A program made the translations under genes and the position numbers. Shown in pieces: positions 6,803 to 14,244 of a DNA stretch of 19,511 bases. The stretch lies in the NCBI GenBank assembly GCA_018066225.1, contig JAGHRU010000229.1:1-19511 (forward strand), read 5' to 3'. Positions within the stretch are counted from its first letter, which is position 1. Every line of letters begins with the position of its first letter. Under the pieces are notes generated by a model. The model was not told the origin of the DNA and did not search any database. It saw only the letters and a program-made list of their open reading frames with translations. Source of the DNA: Candidatus Equimonas enterica. GTDB taxonomy: Bacteria > Bacteroidota > Bacteroidia > Bacteroidales > Bacteroidaceae.

Positions 6803-8224
6803 ATGTCACGTAAGAAGAAACCACTTCCCCTACTCGAAAACATAGAAATCACGGGCATCGCAGCCGAAGGCAAAGCCATCGCCCGTGTGGATGGCATCGT
6901 CGTCTTCGTACCTTATGCCGTTCCCGGTGATATCGTCGATTTGCAAGTACGCCGTAAGAAGCACTCGTATGCCGAGGCCGAAATCGTGCGTTTTCACCGT
7001 CAGTCGCCCGACCGCGTAGCGCCGTTTTGTCCGCATTTCGGCGTCTGCGGTGGTTGCAAATGGCAGTGTCTGCCTTATGCGAAGCAGTTGGAAGCCAAGC
7101 AGCAGCAAGTCACCGATGCCTTGGAGCGTATCGCCAAGGTGGCTCTGCCCCCTATCTCGCCCATCTTGGGGAGCCGGAAAGATCGTGCGTATCGCAATAA
7201 GTTGGAGTTTGGCTTCTCCAACAAGAAATGGCTGACGCTCGAACAGATAAAGTCCTCCGAGGTCTTTGACCAGAAAGACGCCCTTGGCTTTCACATTCCT
7301 GGGGCTTTTGACAAAATACTTGACATCAATGAGTGTCACCTTATGGCACCGCTCAACGATGACATCCGCAATGCGCTGCGCGACTACGCCATAAGTGAAG
7401 GTCTCACGTTTTACGATTTGAGACAAAACACGGGGCTTATGCGCGGCATCATGCTGCGCACTTCGGCTACGGGCGAAGTCATGCTCCTTGTACAATTTTC
7501 GTGGCATACAGCAGAGGACGAGCAGAAAGCCATGAAGGTAATGGGCTTCCTCCACGAAAAGTTTCCGCAGATTTCCTCGTTGCTCTACGTCAATAACACG
7601 AAATGCAATGACACTTTCGGCGACCTTGATGTCCACGTCTTTGCAGGCCGTGACTTCATCTACGAGACGATGGAAGACCTGCGCTTTAAGGTCGGCCCTA
7701 AGTCGTTTTACCAGACCAATACGGAGCAGGCTTACGAACTCTACAAGGTAGCCCGCAATTTTGCAGGTCTCACGGGCGACGAACTGGTCTATGACCTCTA
7801 TACAGGTACTGGCACCATTGCCAATTTTGTGGCCGCTGGTGCTCGCCAAGTTATCGGCATAGAATATGTGCCCGAGGCGATAGAAGATGCCAAGGTCAAT
7901 GCCGAACTCAACCACCTCGGCGACAAGACCCTCTTTTTCGCAGGTGATATGAAAGACATCTTGACCCCCGACTTCATTCAGACGCATGGTCGTCCCGACG
8001 TCATCATCACAGACCCGCCACGGGCTGGGATGCACGGTGATGTCATCGACGTGATCTTGCAGGCTGCTCCGCGTCGTATCGTCTATGTCAGTTGCAACCC
8101 CGCCACCCAAGCCCGCGACTTGGCACTCTTGGACTGTAAGTATGCCGTAGAGCGCGTGCAGCCTGTGGATATGTTCCCGCAGACGCACCATGTGGAGAAT
8201 GTCGTGCTCTTGACGCTGAAATAA
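6803..8224 (+). CDS. rlmD: 23S rRNA (uracil-5-)-methyltransferase, RlmD/RumA family
   Basis: This is a SAM-dependent methyltransferase that makes 5-methyluridine in RNA. The family includes RlmD (U1939 of 23S rRNA), RlmC and TrmA, and the exact target here is inferred. The 473-residue protein has an N-terminal TRAM domain (about 8-65) and an iron-sulphur site C76-x5-C82-x2-C85 with C178 as the fourth ligand. The C-terminal SAM domain carries DLYTGTGTIANF (331-342), the catalytic motif TDPPRAG (403-409), nucleophile C431 in VSCNPATQ, and E465 near the end as the general base. The start MSRKKK is basic, as in relatives. It follows the 22-bp repeat array, and an unrecognised gene begins 3 bases after its stop. 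Confidence 0.92.
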   Translation: MSRKKKPLPLLENIEITGIAAEGKAIARVDGIVVFVPYAVPGDIVDLQVRRKKHSYAEAEIVRFHRQSPDRVAPFCPHFGVCGGCKWQCLPYAKQLEAKQQQVTDALERIAKVALPPISPILGSRKDRAYRNKLEFGFSNKKWLTLEQIKSSEVFDQKDALGFHIPGAFDKILDINECHLMAPLNDDIRNALRDYAISEGLTFYDLRQNTGLMRGIMLRTSATGEVMLLVQFSWHTAEDEQKAMKVMGFLHEKFPQISSLLYVNNTKCNDTFGDLDVHVFAGRDFIYETMEDLRFKVGPKSFYQTNTEQAYELYKVARNFAGLTGDELVYDLYTGTGTIANFVAAGARQVIGIEYVPEAIEDAKVNAELNHLGDKTLFFAGDMKDILTPDFIQTHGRPDVIITDPPRAGMHGDVIDVILQAAPRRIVYVSCNPATQARDLALLDCKYAVERVQPVDMFPQTHHVENVVLLTLK

Positions 8225-8227
8225 GGT

Positions 8228-8902
8228 ATGTTGTCCAGTCAGCATCTTGCCACTCTGCTCCACACACAGCAGTATGCCGCCGTACCGTCGTACCTCGCTT
8301 CGCTCAGCAACGCCGAGCGTCGCAGGGCTGGTGTGCTCTTGGGCGAAACACTCTTGCCGCGTCTTAGCAATGCACAGTTCTGGGAGGCTTTTGCGACCAT
8401 CGTCGCTGTGGATCGTAAAGCCTATCTTGGCACTTTCTTGAAAGCCGCCAGTCGTCTTATACGTGAGGGCAAACTCACGGTCGCTAATCCCCATTTCGAA
8501 GCGTTTTGCGCCACGGCCACTCCGACCGATTGTCGCAAGATACTCGAAGCCCTCTTGCCTTATATCTGTGATCCCGATATGGGACAGCGGTTGCTCACCT
8601 TGTGCCCGTTGGAGAGCGATGCCCAGACCCTGTCACTGCTTTGCCATACTCATACCCTCATCTGCGACTATCTCATCTTCCAGCATCTGCGTCGCCTCGA
8701 CCCCGCTTCGCCCGAGATACGTGCTACGGCCATCGCCATTATCAAACGACGTGGCGAACGATCTTACAGTGTGGCCTATCTCATTCAGCAATACTTCGGC
8801 CTTGAAGCCTTGCCGTGCACCTTCTCGCGCCACATCGAGTCCTATGCTTTGTCGCGCCTTGAAGGCAATTTTGCAGAATGGCGTCACTTGCTCCAGCCTT
8901 AA
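8228..8902 (+). CDS. Protein of unknown function downstream of rlmD
   Basis: I do not recognise this 224-residue protein. It has no signal peptide, membrane segment or conserved catalytic motif that I can name. The sequence is rich in Leu and Ala with regularly spaced hydrophobics and is predicted by eye to be almost entirely alpha-helical, perhaps a helical-repeat (HEAT/TPR-like) scaffold. Several cysteines occur singly without a metal-binding pattern. It begins 3 bases after the rlmD stop, so it is co-transcribed with it, and codon use looks like its neighbours. A strong terminator follows at 8924-8965. That it is a real gene is supported by the tight spacing and the uninterrupted frame on the coding strand of the block. 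Confidence 0.75.
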   Translation: MLSSQHLATLLHTQQYAAVPSYLASLSNAERRRAGVLLGETLLPRLSNAQFWEAFATIVAVDRKAYLGTFLKAASRLIREGKLTVANPHFEAFCATATPTDCRKILEALLPYICDPDMGQRLLTLCPLESDAQTLSLLCHTHTLICDYLIFQHLRRLDPASPEIRATAIAIIKRRGERSYSVAYLIQQYFGLEALPCTFSRHIESYALSRLEGNFAEWRHLLQP

Positions 8903-8923
8903 TCAAGGCCGTGTGCATATACT

Positions 8924-8965
8924 GCAAAGGAGCCCCACATCCGTCAAGATGTGGGGCTCCTTTGC
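8924..8965. terminator. Bidirectional terminator between convergent blocks
   Basis: A perfect 17-bp inverted repeat: GCAAAGGAGCCCCACAT (8924-8940) pairs with 8949-8965 across the 8-base loop CCGTCAAG. It lies in the 77-base gap between the stops of the unknown plus-strand gene and minus-strand htpG. The GC-rich stem with AAAGG/CCTTT at its base would end transcripts from both sides. Confidence 0.9.
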
Positions 8966-8979
8966 TATTGTAGGGGTGT

Positions 8980-11043
8980 TTAGATGAGGTCTATGCTGCG
9001 CTTGACAAAAGCCGTCAGTGACTCGCCGCGCAGCAGGCCATTTTGCAGCAACGCGAGATCCACCAGTTGAGCGGCCACTTTCTGGTCTTTGGCAAATGCT
9101 GCTATCACAGCGGTGCGCTCGGCTTCCTGCTTTTCGATGTCGGCCATTACCTGCTTCTTGTCTTCTTTTTCCGATTCTGTCAGGTTTTCGGGCTTGACAT
9201 CCTTTTGCGCATCTTCTATTGCTGTACGACGCGCATTCAGGCCACGCAGCTCTGCATCGATGGGAGCAAGTTTCTCGTCCAGCGTCTCATGGAATGTTGC
9301 GGTAAGGTTGGCTACAAGACGATGGTCTGTGTTGATGACGAGCGAGTACATATCGGGCATCTCGCCATAGAAAGACATACCTTGTTGCAGGGAGGCCATC
9401 TCCTTCATACGGCGCATATATTCGCTCTGTGTGATGACGATGGGGGCAGCGTCTGCACCCATAGCGGCTGCATTGACGTGGAAATCTGCTTTTTCGATGG
9501 TCGGAAGTATGGCCGTGAATACTGCGGAGAGATTGTTCTTCGTTGCTTCGTCGGCTTCGCTGGTCGTATCGTCCTTCTTTATCAGCAGTTCGGGCGTATC
9601 GCTATCGACGCGGACAAAGCGTACTTTGCCGGGCTCTCCCCATTTCTGCTCCAGCGTGCTTACGAGCGGCGTATCCAGTTGGCCGTCGAGCAAGAGCACG
9701 TTGTAGCCTTTTGCTTTTACGGCTTCGATGTAACTGTGTTGCGCTGTGCGGTCTGAGGCGTAGAGGCAGACAAGGCAACCGTCTTTGTCGGTCTGATTCT
9801 CTTTGATAGCAGACTGATATTCGTCGTAGGTGTAGCACTTGCCATCCACATCGTAGAGCAGCGCAAAGGTCTTGGCTTTGTCGTAAAATTCGGGCTCGGA
9901 GAGTATGCCGTAGTGGATGAACAGTTTGAGATCATTCCACTTGCTCTCAAATTGCGGACGGTCGCTCTGGAAGATGCTCTTCAAGCGATCGGCCACCTTC
10001 TTTGTGATGTAAGTGCTGATTTTCTTGACATTGCGGTCGCTCTGCAAGTACGAACGGCTCACATTGAGCGGGATGTCGGGAGAGTCGATGACGCCATGCA
10101 GGAGCGTGAGGAAGTCGGGAACGATGTTTTCCACACTGTCGGTGACAAAGACTTGATTGCAGTAGAGTTGTATCTTGTTGCGGTGAATGTCGATGTTGTT
10201 CTTTATCTTTGGGAAATAGAGTACACCAGTCAGGTTGAACGGATAGTCCACATTGAGGTGAATCCAAAAGAGGGGCTCATCGTGCATCGGGTAAAGGTCG
10301 CGATAGAACTTCTGGTAGTCCTCGTCCTTCAATGCGGAAGGTGTCTTCACCCAAAGGGGCTCAGTATCGTTGATGACGTTGAGTTCATCTGTCTCCTGCT
10401 GCGTACCGTCTTTCCACTCCGTCTTGTGGCCGAAAGCGATAGGTATGGGAAGGAAGCGGCAATACTTACGCAAGAGCGTTTCTATGCGCTCTTTCTCCAA
10501 AAACTCCTTGCAGTCGTCGTCGATGTGAAGCACGATGTCGGTACCGCGTTCGGCTTTCTCTGCGTCTTCGATGGTGAAGGACGGTGTGCCGTCACAACTC
10601 CATTTCACAGCCGCTGCCCCATCCTGCCACGAGCGGGTCACAATATCGACCTGCTTGCTGACCATAAAGGTGGAGTAGAAGCCAAGGCCAAAGTGGCCGA
10701 TGATGGTGGCGGCGTCTTCCTTGTATTTCTCCAAGAAATCCGTAGCACCGGAGAATGCGATTTGGTTGATATAGCGGTCGATTTCTTCGCGGGTCATACC
10801 GATACCGTGGTCGCTGATGGTGAGCGTGCCAGCCTCCTTGTCTATGCTGATGTGGATGGTGAGATCGCCTGTTTCGCCCTTAAATTCGCCTTTAGCGGCA
10901 AGGGTGGAGAGTTTCTGCGAAGCATCCACAGCGTTGGCCACGACTTCGCGGAGGAAGATTTCGTGGTCGCTATACAGGAATTTCTTAATGACGGGGAAGA
11001 TGTTTTCGGTCGTAATGCCGATGTTACCTTTTTGTGTAGCCAT
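8980..11043 (-). CDS. htpG: Molecular chaperone HtpG (bacterial Hsp90)
   Basis: HtpG is an ATP-driven homodimeric cytoplasmic chaperone. The protein (687 residues) has the GHKL ATPase domain first: FLREVVANAVDAS (about 31-43), with the Glu and Asn that bind water and magnesium, SDHGIGMT with the adenine-binding Asp, and the ATP-lid GHFGLGFYS. The middle domain follows, with a conserved NVSRSYLQ element, and then the C-terminal dimerisation domain. A charged linker is short, as in bacterial members. The start at MATQKGNIGI (11043) aligns with the family; the frame stays open 22 codons upstream but that extension is not Hsp90-like. It follows the TonB receptor by 123 bases. No promoter consensus is visible upstream, so its regulation cannot be read here. 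Confidence 0.97.
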   Translation of the reverse strand: MATQKGNIGITTENIFPVIKKFLYSDHEIFLREVVANAVDASQKLSTLAAKGEFKGETGDLTIHISIDKEAGTLTISDHGIGMTREEIDRYINQIAFSGATDFLEKYKEDAATIIGHFGLGFYSTFMVSKQVDIVTRSWQDGAAAVKWSCDGTPSFTIEDAEKAERGTDIVLHIDDDCKEFLEKERIETLLRKYCRFLPIPIAFGHKTEWKDGTQQETDELNVINDTEPLWVKTPSALKDEDYQKFYRDLYPMHDEPLFWIHLNVDYPFNLTGVLYFPKIKNNIDIHRNKIQLYCNQVFVTDSVENIVPDFLTLLHGVIDSPDIPLNVSRSYLQSDRNVKKISTYITKKVADRLKSIFQSDRPQFESKWNDLKLFIHYGILSEPEFYDKAKTFALLYDVDGKCYTYDEYQSAIKENQTDKDGCLVCLYASDRTAQHSYIEAVKAKGYNVLLLDGQLDTPLVSTLEQKWGEPGKVRFVRVDSDTPELLIKKDDTTSEADEATKNNLSAVFTAILPTIEKADFHVNAAAMGADAAPIVITQSEYMRRMKEMASLQQGMSFYGEMPDMYSLVINTDHRLVANLTATFHETLDEKLAPIDAELRGLNARRTAIEDAQKDVKPENLTESEKEDKKQVMADIEKQEAERTAVIAAFAKDQKVAAQLVDLALLQNGLLRGESLTAFVKRSIDLI

Positions 11044-11149
11044 AATGAGATGATATGATGATATTGATAGGTTGATGCAGGGGGATGGGTGCGAGCTATA
11101 TCCTTGCAAATAGTGTGCATCTGCCTACAGGCCTCCACGATGCTGACAG

Positions 11150-11171
11150 GCTGACACCTTTTCGTGTCAGC
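11150..11171 (-). other. Strong hairpin spanning the TonB-receptor stop codon
   Basis: GCTGACAC (11150-11157) and GTGTCAGC (11164-11171) form an 8-bp perfect stem with a 6-base loop. The TGA stop of the receptor gene lies in the stem. On the minus strand no T-run follows, so it does not look like a normal intrinsic terminator. A second GCTGACAG copy lies next to it (11142-11149). Confidence 0.45.
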
Positions 11172-13203
11172 GTGGCAGAGTGTAGCGAAAGCCGATGTAG
11201 AGTTTCCATCCCTCAATAGGACCCCATATCTGTGTGGCATCGAAGTCTTCACTCCATGGGTCTTGTGCGGAGATGATGGGATGTTTTTGCTTGAAGTTGG
11301 TGAGGTTTTCGCCGCCCGCATAAATGGCGAAATGGCGGAAGTTGCGTGTCACTTGCGCCTGCAAGGTGGGAAAAGCCTTGTAGGCATCGCGGTAAGTGTG
11401 CCACTGCATGGCCTCGTCTCGGCGGAATCCCTCGGTGTAGCCACCGCCGTAGAGGGCGAGCGTGGCGTCAAACTCCCAGATGTTCATTCGCGTGGCATAG
11501 GCTAAGGTGAAGAGCCCTTTGTGGCGCGGCGTAATGGCTGGGGTATGCGTGCCGCGGTCACGGTAGGAAGTCTTGACATCGGTGTAGCGATAAGCCATCG
11601 TGGCAGTAAGGCGGGTGATGATGGGTAGGGTAATCTCCACTTGTGCCACATGGGAGCGACTCTTGCCATTGAGCGCATAAAACACGACATTGTAGGGGTC
11701 GGCAAGCGCATCGCGCACAGCCTGCTGCTGGAAGTCGGTGTAGTAGTAGTCGGCCGCCAGTGTCATACGCTGCTCACCAAGGGGTATCTTGGCCACGAGG
11801 TTCACGCCGCAGTTCCAGGCCTCTTCGCGCAGCGTGCCGTCGGGACTCTCCACGGTGATGCCACGGTGGGAAGCCAGGAGATATTGATTTTCGTCCGCGA
11901 CGAAAGCCGTACGGTAGCCTTTGCCTGCCGAAGCACGCAACGTGAATGTGGCAGAGGGCTGCCACTTGACGTGCAGACGCGGTGTGAGGAAAGTGCCCCA
12001 AAGGTCGCTGTGGTCAATGCGCAGACCGGGCTGTACGAGAAAGTGGTCGTGCAGGTTGTAGGTGTATTGCGCGTATGCGCCAACGACGGCTTCCGAGGAA
12101 TTGGTCTGGGCAGGAAGGTCGAGCAGTGTGGCGCGGGCGATATGGTCGTAGTGGAAAGACAAGCCTACGGACAAGGCATGCACCTGCTCCCAGTTGGTCT
12201 CAAACATAAGTGCTGCATGCGCCTCATGGTGGTCGGTGTCGTAGGTGCGCCGTCCGTAGAGGGCGTCTTGCTCATGGTAGGCGTAGTTGCCCATCACCGC
12301 CACATTGCTCTCATGCGCAGCGTCAAAGAATACGGCGTTCTTGACAAAGGCTTCCACGCGCTTGGTGTTGAGGTCGATGAGATAAGGATTTGCCGTGTGG
12401 ATGTGGTGGCCACGCTGACCACTCCTGCGCTCTTCGGCGAGGTAATTGACACCGATTTGGAAACGGTCGTGGTCGCCCCCGAAATACCAGCGATTGAAAA
12501 GGTGAGTCGTTGAGATGCGTGGCATATCGGCAAAGCCATCGTCGTTCTTATCATGCTGCACCACATCGCGGTGGACGTTGGCCAAAAGCGTTGTCCCCCA
12601 GCGAGGATCGGGCAGAAAGAGCGTTGTACAAGCGTTGAAGTCGATGCAGCCTCCCGTGTTGGTGTAGAGGTTGAGCAAGAGTCGGTCGGGGCTGGGTTGT
12701 TGTGGTTTCTTGTACTCCACGTTGATTTGTCCCGTGATAGCCTCGTAGCCTTGTTTGACGGAGGTGATGCCTTTGGAGACAGCGATGCTCTGCATCCACT
12801 GTCCTGGGATGTAACTCATGCCAAAGGGGGCCGCCTCTATGCGAAACGAGGGTAAGGACTCGGTGAGCATCTGCACATAGGAGCCAGAGAGACCGAGCAA
12901 TTTGATTTGTTTCGCACCCGTTGCGGCATCGGCATAGTTCACATCGACGGCCGCCGTCTGCACGAAACTATCGCCGAGGTTGCAGCATGCAGCGCGCCGC
13001 AAGCCTTGGTCGGAGACTTCCATGGTGTTTTCCAGCGCGTTGGTGTCGTACTTGACAGACGCTTTACGCGCCGTGACGATGGCATCGTCGAGGGTGATGG
13101 TACTGGTGGTGAGGCTGTCTGCACTATCCACGACTTGGGCTTGCATCGTCAGCGCGAGTGCCGACAATGTCAGCGGGAGCAATATAAACTTCATTGATGT
13201 CAT
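11167..13203 (-). CDS. TonB-dependent outer-membrane receptor
   Basis: This is an outer-membrane beta-barrel transporter powered by TonB, probably for a siderophore, metal complex or vitamin; the substrate cannot be told from sequence. The 678-residue protein has a signal peptide (MKFILLPLTL..., ending near MQAQ). A plug domain follows (about 35-180) with TARK, a Cys-Cys pair in RRAACCNLGDSF, GAKQIKLLGLSGSYVQML and SVKQGYEAITGQINVEYKKP. The rest is the barrel, ending in the aromatic strand YIGFRYTLPR. It lacks the N-terminal CarboxypepD-like domain of SusC-type receptors, and there is no SusD partner. The start could equally be the internal ATG at 13194, which begins directly at the signal peptide. 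It is flanked by pyrF and htpG with no transport partner nearby. A 114-bp inverted-repeat element lies directly upstream. Confidence 0.92.
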   Translation of the reverse strand: MTSMKFILLPLTLSALALTMQAQVVDSADSLTTSTITLDDAIVTARKASVKYDTNALENTMEVSDQGLRRAACCNLGDSFVQTAAVDVNYADAATGAKQIKLLGLSGSYVQMLTESLPSFRIEAAPFGMSYIPGQWMQSIAVSKGITSVKQGYEAITGQINVEYKKPQQPSPDRLLLNLYTNTGGCIDFNACTTLFLPDPRWGTTLLANVHRDVVQHDKNDDGFADMPRISTTHLFNRWYFGGDHDRFQIGVNYLAEERRSGQRGHHIHTANPYLIDLNTKRVEAFVKNAVFFDAAHESNVAVMGNYAYHEQDALYGRRTYDTDHHEAHAALMFETNWEQVHALSVGLSFHYDHIARATLLDLPAQTNSSEAVVGAYAQYTYNLHDHFLVQPGLRIDHSDLWGTFLTPRLHVKWQPSATFTLRASAGKGYRTAFVADENQYLLASHRGITVESPDGTLREEAWNCGVNLVAKIPLGEQRMTLAADYYYTDFQQQAVRDALADPYNVVFYALNGKSRSHVAQVEITLPIITRLTATMAYRYTDVKTSYRDRGTHTPAITPRHKGLFTLAYATRMNIWEFDATLALYGGGYTEGFRRDEAMQWHTYRDAYKAFPTLQAQVTRNFRHFAIYAGGENLTNFKQKHPIISAQDPWSEDFDATQIWGPIEGWKLYIGFRYTLPR

Positions 13204-13222
13204 AAGGTTGGAGATACGAAGT

Positions 13223-13336
13223 GGGCATGTCGTGTGATTTTAGTGCCCGTTAAAATAAATTACAACGGGCAGTATAAAAAATTTTAACGGGCACTAAAAT
13301 CCATTTTAATGGGCATTAAAATCACACGACATGCCC
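13223..13336. repeat. 114-bp element with inverted arms and 22-bp-phased palindromic units
   Basis: Two 34-base arms (13223-13256 and 13303-13336) are inverted copies matching at 32 of 34 positions. Four near-palindromic 20-base units, consensus ATTTTAAYGGGCAYTAAAAT, start at 13237 (inverted), 13259 (degenerate), 13281 and 13303, each exactly 22 bases apart. Units 1 and 3 are perfect inverted copies of each other. The outermost 14 bases of each arm (GGGCATGTCGTGTG and its complement) are perfect. GGGCA or TGCCC occurs at six positions on the 22-base grid, within one base. The element fills most of the 145-base gap between the pyrF stop and the TonB-receptor start. No target-site duplication is evident. 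It may be an operator array, a miniature mobile element or a large RNA hairpin. Confidence 0.88.
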
Positions 13337-13348
13337 TGAAAAGCGCAA

Positions 13349-14164
13349 CTATCGCATGAGAGCCGCCATCTGCTGACTGAGCTCGCGGGCCTTCTCGCCT
13401 GCTACGGCTGCAAACTGCTCTGTATGGTCAGCATAGATGATGCCACGTGAGGAATTGACGAGCAGTTCCACATCGTCGGTCATGGCATACTTGCAGACTT
13501 CTTCCAGGCTGCCGCCTTGTGCGCCTACGCCGGGAACAAGGAGAAAATGATGGGGCGCTACGGCGCGTATGTCGCGGAAGAGTGCGCCCTGTGTTGCCCC
13601 GACGACATACATCATCTGCTCGTCCGTGGCCCACCCAGCGGAAGTGCGTATTACCTTCTCGAAGAGGCGCTCGCCGTGTTCATCGGTGGTGAGCTGGAAG
13701 TCGTGGCTGCCCTTGTTGCTGGTCAAGGCAAGCAGAATGACCCACTTGTCTTTGTACTGCAAGAAAGGCGTGACGGAGTCTTCGCCCATATACGGAGCGA
13801 CAGTCAGGCTATCGACACCCGTGCCCTCAAACATGGCACGCGCATACATCGCACTGGTGTTGCCAATGTCGCCGCGCTTGGCATCAGCGATGATGAATTG
13901 GTCGGGATAGTGCGTCTTGATGTACGCCACCGTTTGCTCGAAGGCTTGCCACCCTGCCAGACCGAAGCATTCGTAGAAAGCGAGATTGGGCTTGTAGGCC
14001 ACACAGTATGGTGCGGTGGCATCAATGATGGCCTTGTTGAAAGCAAAGATAGGGTCGGGCTGCGACAGCAGATGCTCGGGCACTTTCTTCAAGTCGGTGT
14101 CGAGGCCGACACAGAGAAAACTTTGCTTGCGCTTGATGTTGGCTATGAGTTCTTGTTTTGTCAT
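13349..14164 (-). CDS. pyrF: Orotidine 5'-phosphate decarboxylase, class II type
   Basis: PyrF decarboxylates OMP to UMP, the last step of de novo pyrimidine synthesis. The protein (271 residues) is of the longer class II type, as in mycobacteria and Bacteroidota, rather than the E. coli type. The catalytic D-x-K-x-x-D tetrad region is clear as DAKRGDIGNT (94-103), with K96 and D99. FLCVGLDTDL (16-25), VAYKPN for the substrate pocket and the phosphate-binding LVPGVGAQGG near residue 220 are also visible. The start is set at MTKQELIANIKRK because the 20-codon upstream extension overlaps a hairpin terminator. It lies 80 bases after the NfnAB-like gene on the same strand, separated by that hairpin, and is followed by the 114-bp repeat element. 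Confidence 0.95.
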   Translation of the reverse strand: MTKQELIANIKRKQSFLCVGLDTDLKKVPEHLLSQPDPIFAFNKAIIDATAPYCVAYKPNLAFYECFGLAGWQAFEQTVAYIKTHYPDQFIIADAKRGDIGNTSAMYARAMFEGTGVDSLTVAPYMGEDSVTPFLQYKDKWVILLALTSNKGSHDFQLTTDEHGERLFEKVIRTSAGWATDEQMMYVVGATQGALFRDIRAVAPHHFLLVPGVGAQGGSLEEVCKYAMTDDVELLVNSSRGIIYADHTEQFAAVAGEKARELSQQMAALMR

Positions 14165-14182
14165 GATATAGGGAGTAATATA

Positions 14183-14236
14183 AAAGGCAACTGGTCGCTT
14201 AGAGTTTCTATCCGAAACATCCAAACGACCAGTTGC
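14183..14236 (-). terminator. Terminator hairpin between the NfnAB-like gene and pyrF
   Basis: On the minus strand, GCAACTGGTCG (14236-14226) pairs perfectly with CGACCAGTTGC (14197-14187) across a 28-base loop that contains a small TTTC/GAAA hairpin. CTTTTATA follows. It starts 8 bases after the NfnAB-like stop, as expected for its terminator. It ends about 20 bases before pyrF, too close for a clear separate promoter, so it might act as an attenuator for pyrF. Confidence 0.65.
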
Positions 14237-14244
14237 AACTACGA

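Noticed and set aside
6830..8494. A 554-codon open frame on the minus strand
   Set aside because: It lies antisense to rlmD and the start of the following gene. No family motif, promoter or terminator supports it.
9913..11058. A 381-codon open frame on the plus strand
   Set aside because: It is antisense to htpG, whose ATPase motifs are clear. The translated product has no recognisable features.
11044..11109. Earlier in-frame start for htpG
   Set aside because: The 22 extra residues do not resemble Hsp90, and MATQKGNIGI fits the family start.
10980..11140. Promoter directly upstream of htpG
   Set aside because: A TTTG lies on the minus strand near 11107 but no TAnnTTTG lies at the right distance, so I could not support a call.
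11150..11171. Rho-independent terminator of the TonB-receptor gene
   Set aside because: The stem is strong but CTGTCAGC follows on the transcribed strand instead of a T-run, and the stop codon itself is in the stem.
13223..13336. Insertion sequence with terminal inverted repeats
   Set aside because: There is no room for a transposase, no target duplication is visible at the ends, and the inner 22-base periodicity is not a usual IS feature. A non-autonomous element remains possible.
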